In this document: positions 5,370 through 8,409 of the stretch, one piece after another | Position numbering within the stretch: the first letter of the stretch is position 1 | How the letters are laid out: every line of letters starts with the position of its first letter | NCBI GenBank assembly: GCA_946497265.1 | Contig: CAMMKL010000088.1 | Location: forward strand, 1-8,409 | Length of the DNA stretch: 8,409 bases | Direction of reading: 5' to 3' | Source of the DNA: an uncultured Clostridia bacterium | GTDB lineage: Bacteria; Bacillota; Clostridia; Oscillospirales; Acutalibacteraceae | Notes under the pieces: model-generated | Database searches by the model: none | Seen by the model: the letters and a program-made list of their open reading frames with translations, nothing else | What the model was told of the DNA's origin: nothing | Made by a program: the position numbers and the translations under genes

Positions 5370-6746
5370 ATGAATGTCAAAGGCATTAATGTAGTTGTAA
5401 AAAACCAGCCTGTGTTGGACCCCAAATTCATCCCCATGTCCGCCTTTACCACCGCGTTTGAAGAATCCGCGAAAAACGGAAAGCCGGTCGTTTTGGCTTT
5501 GGAGCGTGAAGACGGGCAAATCACCCGGTTTGAAACAAAAATCCACGGCACGGAGGAAATGCGCGAGGCAGACGTCCTCTATGTGGAGCGCACTGTAAAA
5601 ATGATGCTCTGGGCGGCCGGCGGATATAAAATTTATGTCTGCGGCGACGACGCCATCGGAGAAGAGATCAAAAAGATTTACAGCCGTGGCGGCGAGCGTG
5701 ATTTTGACGTGGATTTTATGGAATCCGTTTATGAGAACACCTTTGAGGTGATCGTACTGCCGCTGGAGAAGGCCCCGGCCGAGAAGCAGAGCCCCAAGCA
5801 GATTGGCGGCAACAACACCGGCTGCCGCATTGGTTTTGACGCCGGCGGAAGCGACCGCAAGGTTTCCGCTGTGATCGACGGCGAACCCGTCTTCAGTGAA
5901 GAAGTTATCTGGCACCCGAAGACCACCGCCGACCCCACCTACCACTTTAATGAGATTGTGACGGCGTTTAAGACCGCCGCTTCCAAAATGCCGCGCGTGG
6001 ACGCCATCGGCATCAGCTCCGCCGGCGTATACGTTGACAACCGCGCGATGGTTGCCTCCCTGTTTATCAAAGTTCCCAAGGATGAATTCGACAAAAAAGT
6101 AAAAAATATCTATCTGGACGCCGCGAAGGAAATCGGCGACGTGCCGGTGAACGTGGTAAACGACGGCGACGTTACTGCACTGGCGGGTGCCATGACCTTA
6201 GGAGATAACAACGTCCAGGGCATCGCCATGGGTACCAGCGTGGCGGGGGGCTACGTCAATAAGGACGGCAACATTACCGGATGGTTAAACGAACTGGCGT
6301 TCGCGCCGGTTGACATCGGCGACGACAAGGCGTGGGACGAATGGTCCGGCGATAAGGGCGTGGGCTGCAAATATTTCTCCCAGGATGCGGTCAACCGTCT
6401 GGCTCCCATTGCCGGTATTGAACTGCCCGAAGAGGCAACCCCCGCTGAAAAGTTAAAGATCGTACAGGGCCTGATGAATGACGGCGACAAGAGAGCGGTT
6501 CCGGTTTATGAGACCATCGGTTGCTATCTTGCTCATGAGCTGGCCTATTACGCCAAGATTTATGATATTAAGCATGTCCTTCTGCTGGGCCGCGTAATGT
6601 CCGGCAAGGGCGGCGATGTCCTTTTGGAGACCGCGACCCGCGTGCTCAAGGAAGAATATCCGGAAGTCAACGACAAACTGGAAATCAATCTGCCGGACGA
6701 AAAGTTCCGCCGGTTGGGCCAGTCGGTAGTGGCCGCTTCCCTTTAA
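5370..6746 (+). CDS. ROK family (sugar-kinase-like) protein with extra N-terminal domain
   Basis: The 458-residue product starts at ATG 5370, eight bases after AGGGAGG; the longer frame from TTG 5331 is rejected. Residues about 1-130 form a domain I do not recognise (it includes YVERTVKMMLWAAGGYKIYV, 71-90). A charged linker follows (about 132-147). From about 154 the protein shows the ASKHA/ROK fold: phosphate loop DAGGSDRK (157-164), a putative catalytic Asp in VVNDGDVTALAGA (262-274, D265), a second phosphate loop GTSVAGGYV (288-296), NELAFAPVD (307-315) where ROK kinases have 'GEIGH', and LLLGRVMSGKGGD (404-416). The ROK zinc site (HxC..CxCGxxGC) is missing except for one cysteine (C333). 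A kinase on a sugar is therefore possible but not proved; there is no helix-turn-helix, so it is not a NagC-type repressor. It stands alone between terminators. Confidence 0.85.
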   Translation: MNVKGINVVVKNQPVLDPKFIPMSAFTTAFEESAKNGKPVVLALEREDGQITRFETKIHGTEEMREADVLYVERTVKMMLWAAGGYKIYVCGDDAIGEEIKKIYSRGGERDFDVDFMESVYENTFEVIVLPLEKAPAEKQSPKQIGGNNTGCRIGFDAGGSDRKVSAVIDGEPVFSEEVIWHPKTTADPTYHFNEIVTAFKTAASKMPRVDAIGISSAGVYVDNRAMVASLFIKVPKDEFDKKVKNIYLDAAKEIGDVPVNVVNDGDVTALAGAMTLGDNNVQGIAMGTSVAGGYVNKDGNITGWLNELAFAPVDIGDDKAWDEWSGDKGVGCKYFSQDAVNRLAPIAGIELPEEATPAEKLKIVQGLMNDGDKRAVPVYETIGCYLAHELAYYAKIYDIKHVLLLGRVMSGKGGDVLLETATRVLKEEYPEVNDKLEINLPDEKFRRLGQSVVAASL

Positions 6747-6771
6747 TGCATTGCTAACACAATACAATTCC

Positions 6772-6819
6772 ATAAAAAGCGGGAACAGGTTTTTGATTTA
6801 GCCTGTTCCCGCTTTTTAT
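6772..6819. terminator. Bidirectional terminator after the ROK-fold gene
   Basis: A perfect stem of about 18 bp (6772-6789 with 6802-6819; AAAAAGCGGGAACAGG with CCTGTTCCCGCTTTTT) has a 12-base loop. The flanking A5 and T5 tracts make it symmetric. It closes the ROK-fold unit 25 bases after its stop. Confidence 0.9.
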
Positions 6820-6944
6820 TCTTGGGGGACGATAAAGGGTGGCCGATAAAGAGAAAACGATCCTTTTATAGCAGAGAGATGTACCGATAGGCCCATCCTT
6901 TCTGCATGTATTAACGATTTAAAGCAAAAAAATTTTGAAAAAGG
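6820..6944 (+). other. Spacer upstream of the aroF promoter with an imperfect inverted repeat
   Basis: No ORF is visible. An imperfect dyad (GCAGA 6871-6875 with TCTGC 6901-6905, and GATG 6878-6881 with CATC 6894-6897) lies about 40 bases upstream of the -35 box. It could be a protein binding site but matches no operator I know. Two GATAAAG sequences (6831-6837, 6845-6851) occur nearby. An A-rich stretch (6921-6942) directly precedes the -35 box and could act as an UP element. Confidence 0.35.
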
Positions 6945-6974
6945 TTGACAAAACCGTGCCGTTCGTATTATTAT
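6945..6974 (+). promoter_or_regulatory. Promoter of the aroF-tyrA operon
   Basis: Consensus TTGACA (6945-6950) and TATTAT (6969-6974) are separated by 18 bases; a second overlapping TATTAT at 6966-6971 is at 15 bases. An A/T-rich run lies upstream. Transcription should begin near 6981, giving a leader of about 285 nt before aroF, which is long enough for the attenuator it contains. Confidence 0.8.
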
Positions 6975-7020
6975 GGCAATAGGTCAAAAGGGAGTTTGTT
7001 CCCAATGGAGGATTTTCACA

Positions 7021-7131
7021 ATGACAGTTGCCGCACAGACAAAACGATTTATGGGCTTTGGGTATCCCTGCTTCTTTTTTGGAGCATGGGATTTTTGTGC
7101 GTGCAATCAAAACACTGTGAAGGTTTTCTAA
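7021..7131 (+). CDS. Aromatic-rich leader peptide of the aroF attenuator
   Basis: A 36-codon frame starts at ATG 7021, nine bases after GGAGG (7007-7011), and ends at TAA 7129-7131. The peptide reads MTVAAQTKRFMGFGYPC, then FFFGAWDFCACNQNT, then VKVF. It has seven Phe, one Tyr and one Trp; eight of these lie within residues 10-25, including three Phe in a row (codons TTC TTT TTT, 7072-7080). It lies between a strong promoter and an intrinsic terminator, 136 bases before DAHP synthase. By analogy with trpL and pheL, scarcity of charged tRNA-Phe, Tyr or Trp would stall the ribosome here and change folding of the RNA, permitting transcription into aroF. The peptide itself need not have any function. 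The coding capacity is seen directly; the sensing role is inferred from composition and position. Confidence 0.85.
   Translation: MTVAAQTKRFMGFGYPCFFFGAWDFCACNQNTVKVF
7064..7092 (+). promoter_or_regulatory. Attenuator 1:2 hairpin spanning the control codons
   Basis: ATCCC-TGC (7064-7071) pairs with GCA-T-GGGAT (7084-7092) with one bulged T (7087), leaving a 12-base loop made of the Phe codons. The Tyr codon (7063-7065) lies at the 5' foot and the Trp codon (7087-7089) in the 3' arm. A ribosome stalled on these codons would prevent this pairing. Confidence 0.6.
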
Positions 7132-7184
7132 CGGGTAAAGGCTCATTTTGACGGAAATAGGGCATAGTTACGCGGCGGAACCCA
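7087..7184 (+). promoter_or_regulatory. Candidate antiterminator pairing in the aroF leader
   Basis: Bases 7087-7102 (TGGGATTTTTGTGCGT) can pair with 7170-7184: TGGG/CCCA, TTTT/GGAA with two G-T pairs, and TGCGT/ACGCG with one G-T pair, interrupted by a bulge and two mismatches. A second option is GGTTTT (7122-7127) with GGAACC (7177-7182); the latter segment would be covered by a ribosome resting at the leader stop codon. Either pairing takes up the 5' arm of the terminator. Which one is used cannot be decided by eye. Confidence 0.45.
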
Positions 7185-7206
7185 GCAGTGGGTTCCGCCC
7201 TTTTTT
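7174..7206 (+). terminator. Attenuator terminator upstream of aroF
   Basis: An 11-bp stem (7174-7184 with 7189-7199; GGCGGAACCCA with TGGGTTCCGCC) has a GCAG loop. One C and then six T (7201-7206) follow. It lies 42 bases after the leader peptide stop and 60 bases before the aroF start, so it would stop transcription before the structural genes unless antitermination occurs. Confidence 0.88.
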
Positions 7207-7233
7207 ATGCTTTTTCAAATGTAGGAAAAATAC

Positions 7234-7248
7234 GCAGGGGAACCCTGC
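7234..7248 (+). other. Small hairpin just before the aroF ribosome binding site
   Basis: GCAGGG (7234-7239) pairs with CCCTGC (7243-7248) around GAA; an alternative is GGGG (7237-7240) with CCCC (7248-7251). It ends three bases before AGGAGG (7252-7257), so it could influence ribosome access. There is no T-run. Confidence 0.4.
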
Positions 7249-7266
7249 CCCAGGAGGAATGTTGTT

Positions 7267-8286
7267 ATGATTATTGTACTCAAACCCAAATGTACGCACG
7301 ACCAGCTTCAAAAATTCTCAAGCGACCTGGAAGAGCGCTTTCCGGTAAAAGTAAACGCCTGGTTCGGCACCCAGTCTACCGTACTCGGCTTGATCGGTGA
7401 CACTTCGGCAGTGGATATCGACTATGTAGCCGCGCAGGATATTGTGGAGAGCGTCAAGCGCGTTCAGGAGCCTTATAAGAAAGCGAACCGGAAATTTCAT
7501 CCGGATAATACGGTCATTACCCTGCCCGGCGGGCAGAAGATCGGAGACGGCGGCATTACCCTAATCGCCGGGCCCTGCTCGGTCGAGAGCGAGGCGCAGA
7601 TCTGCGAGGTGGCCGGGCGTGTCAAGCAGGCGGGGGCGCAGGTCCTGCGCGGAGGCGCATTCAAACCCCGTACGAGCCCGTATGCGTTCCAGGGGCTGAA
7701 AGCGGAAGGGCTGGAGCTTTTGCGGGAAGCGCGCAAAAAGACCGGGCTCCCGATTGTGACCGAAATCATGAGTGCAGACCATCTTCCCTTATTTAAAGAT
7801 GTGGACATCATCCAGGTGGGCGCCCGGAACATGCAGAACTTTGAGCTATTGAAGGAATTGGGCAAGACTGATAAACCGATCCTGCTCAAACGCGGCCTTT
7901 CCTCTACCATTGAGGAACTGCTCATGAGCGCCGAATACATCATGGCGGGCGGCAACGAAAAGGTAATCCTGTGTGAGCGCGGAATCCGGACTTACGAAAC
8001 CTTTACCCGCAATACGTTGGATATTTCCGCCGTGCCGATCCTCAAAAAACTTTCCCACCTGCCGGTTATTGTGGATCCCAGCCACGCTTCCGGCATTTCC
8101 TGGCTGGTGGAACCGCTTGCAATGGCGGCGGTGGCCGCAGGGGCGGACGGCTTGATCATCGAGGTGCACAACGATCCGGCGCGCGCCTTATCCGACGGCG
8201 CACAGTCCCTGACGCCCGACCAGTTCGATCAGGTAGCCAAGCGCGTTTTCCAGATTGGCAAGGCGTTCGGCCGCAAGGTGGATTAA
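7267..8286 (+). CDS. aroF: 3-deoxy-7-phosphoheptulonate (DAHP) synthase, type I-beta
   Basis: Condenses phosphoenolpyruvate with erythrose 4-phosphate, the first committed step of the shikimate pathway. The 339-residue product has an N-terminal ferredoxin-like domain (about 1-68, MIIVLKPKCT...), which in the Thermotoga-type enzymes binds Phe or Tyr for feedback inhibition. The catalytic TIM barrel follows: AGPCS (101-105, metal ligand C104), RGGAFKPRTSPYAFQG (128-143), VTEIMS (164-169), LLKRG (206-210), CERG (236-239) and DPSHASG (270-276, metal ligand H273), with LIIEVHNDP (297-304 and following) near the C-terminus. AGGAGG lies nine bases before the ATG. It is preceded by the leader peptide and terminator described separately and is followed one base later by prephenate dehydrogenase. 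Expression is thus probably controlled by attenuation and the enzyme by aromatic end products. Confidence 0.97.
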   Translation: MIIVLKPKCTHDQLQKFSSDLEERFPVKVNAWFGTQSTVLGLIGDTSAVDIDYVAAQDIVESVKRVQEPYKKANRKFHPDNTVITLPGGQKIGDGGITLIAGPCSVESEAQICEVAGRVKQAGAQVLRGGAFKPRTSPYAFQGLKAEGLELLREARKKTGLPIVTEIMSADHLPLFKDVDIIQVGARNMQNFELLKELGKTDKPILLKRGLSSTIEELLMSAEYIMAGGNEKVILCERGIRTYETFTRNTLDISAVPILKKLSHLPVIVDPSHASGISWLVEPLAMAAVAAGADGLIIEVHNDPARALSDGAQSLTPDQFDQVAKRVFQIGKAFGRKVD

Positions 8287-8287
8287 G

Positions 8288-8409
8288 ATGACCGTAGCAA
8301 TTGTCGGGCTAGGGCTGATCGGCGGTTCCCTGGCCAAGGCGTTTTCGGAGCGTACCGCCCACCAGGTGATTGGATTTGACCGTAACCCGGAGGTCACGCA
8401 GGCGGCGCT
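8288..8409 (+). CDS. tyrA: Prephenate dehydrogenase, N-terminal fragment (runs off the window)
   Basis: The ATG at 8288 is one base after the aroF stop codon, with AAGGTGG (8275-8281) inside the end of aroF as ribosome binding site. Forty codons are visible and the frame is open at the right edge. The sequence begins MTVAIVGLGLIGGSLAKAFS and continues with VIGFDRNPEV: a Rossmann dinucleotide-binding loop GxGxxGG (7-13) followed by the acidic residue (D31) after the second strand that suits NAD. Prephenate dehydrogenase makes 4-hydroxyphenylpyruvate for tyrosine. The position after DAHP synthase supports this over other Rossmann oxidoreductases. Coupled translation with aroF is expected. Confidence 0.85.
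   Translation, partial: MTVAIVGLGLIGGSLAKAFSERTAHQVIGFDRNPEVTQAA

Noticed and set aside
5346..5945. A 199-codon open frame on the - strand
   Set aside because: It is antisense to the ROK-fold gene, Gly/Val/Phe-rich like a shadow frame, with no promoter or ribosome binding site.
6945..7151. A + strand frame of 68 codons overlapping the aroF leader
   Set aside because: It would start at the promoter -35 box itself, so its start is not transcribed from that promoter. The 36-codon frame at 7021 has the proper GGAGG and the aromatic run.
6981..7266. A T-box riboswitch for aroF
   Set aside because: The conserved T-box sequence (AGGGTGGNACCGCG) is absent before the terminator, while a leader ORF with control codons is present.

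Overview
The window reads as chromosomal DNA from an anaerobic Firmicute of the class Clostridia (inferred). The genes are typical of that group: a MetG of the long form with a C-terminal tRNA-binding domain, a TatD-linked radical SAM protein, an AroF of the type I-beta DAHP synthase class followed by prephenate dehydrogenase, and strong AGGAGG-type ribosome binding sites. Base composition is moderate to slightly GC-rich in genes and AT-rich between them. I see no insertion sequences, phage genes, CRISPR arrays, tRNA or rRNA genes.

Layout. (1) Bases 1-417, + strand: the end of a small SHOCT-like/YvlB-type protein and a second small protein with a similar C-terminal motif, closed by a terminator that can work in both directions. 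(2) Bases 575-3929, - strand: an operon metG - tatD - radical SAM gene, read from a promoter at 3989-4016. (3) Bases 4060-4203, - strand: an overlooked 47-residue single-span membrane protein with its own promoter and terminator. (4) Bases 4360-4887, + strand: a P-loop corrinoid adenosyltransferase (CobO/CobA type). (5) Bases 4980-5236, + strand: a free-standing transcription unit without an ORF. It has a good sigma-70/A promoter, about 220 nt of hairpin-rich sequence and a strong terminator, and is probably a structured small RNA (6S RNA is one candidate). (6) Bases 5370-6746, + strand: a large ROK-fold sugar-kinase-like protein with an extra N-terminal domain. (7) Bases 6945-8409, + strand: the start of an aromatic amino-acid operon, aroF then tyrA.

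The most interesting element is the 320-base leader of aroF. A 36-codon ORF with its own Shine-Dalgarno sequence encodes a peptide in which 8 of 16 consecutive residues are Phe, Tyr or Trp. It is followed by an intrinsic terminator, and alternative pairings between these parts are visible. This is the layout of a ribosome-mediated transcription attenuator sensing aromatic amino acids in front of the first committed enzyme of aromatic biosynthesis. In Firmicutes such genes are more usually controlled by T-boxes or TRAP, so the arrangement is notable. The second point of interest is the orphan RNA locus at 5015-5236, which contains a near direct repeat that offers mutually exclusive pairings.
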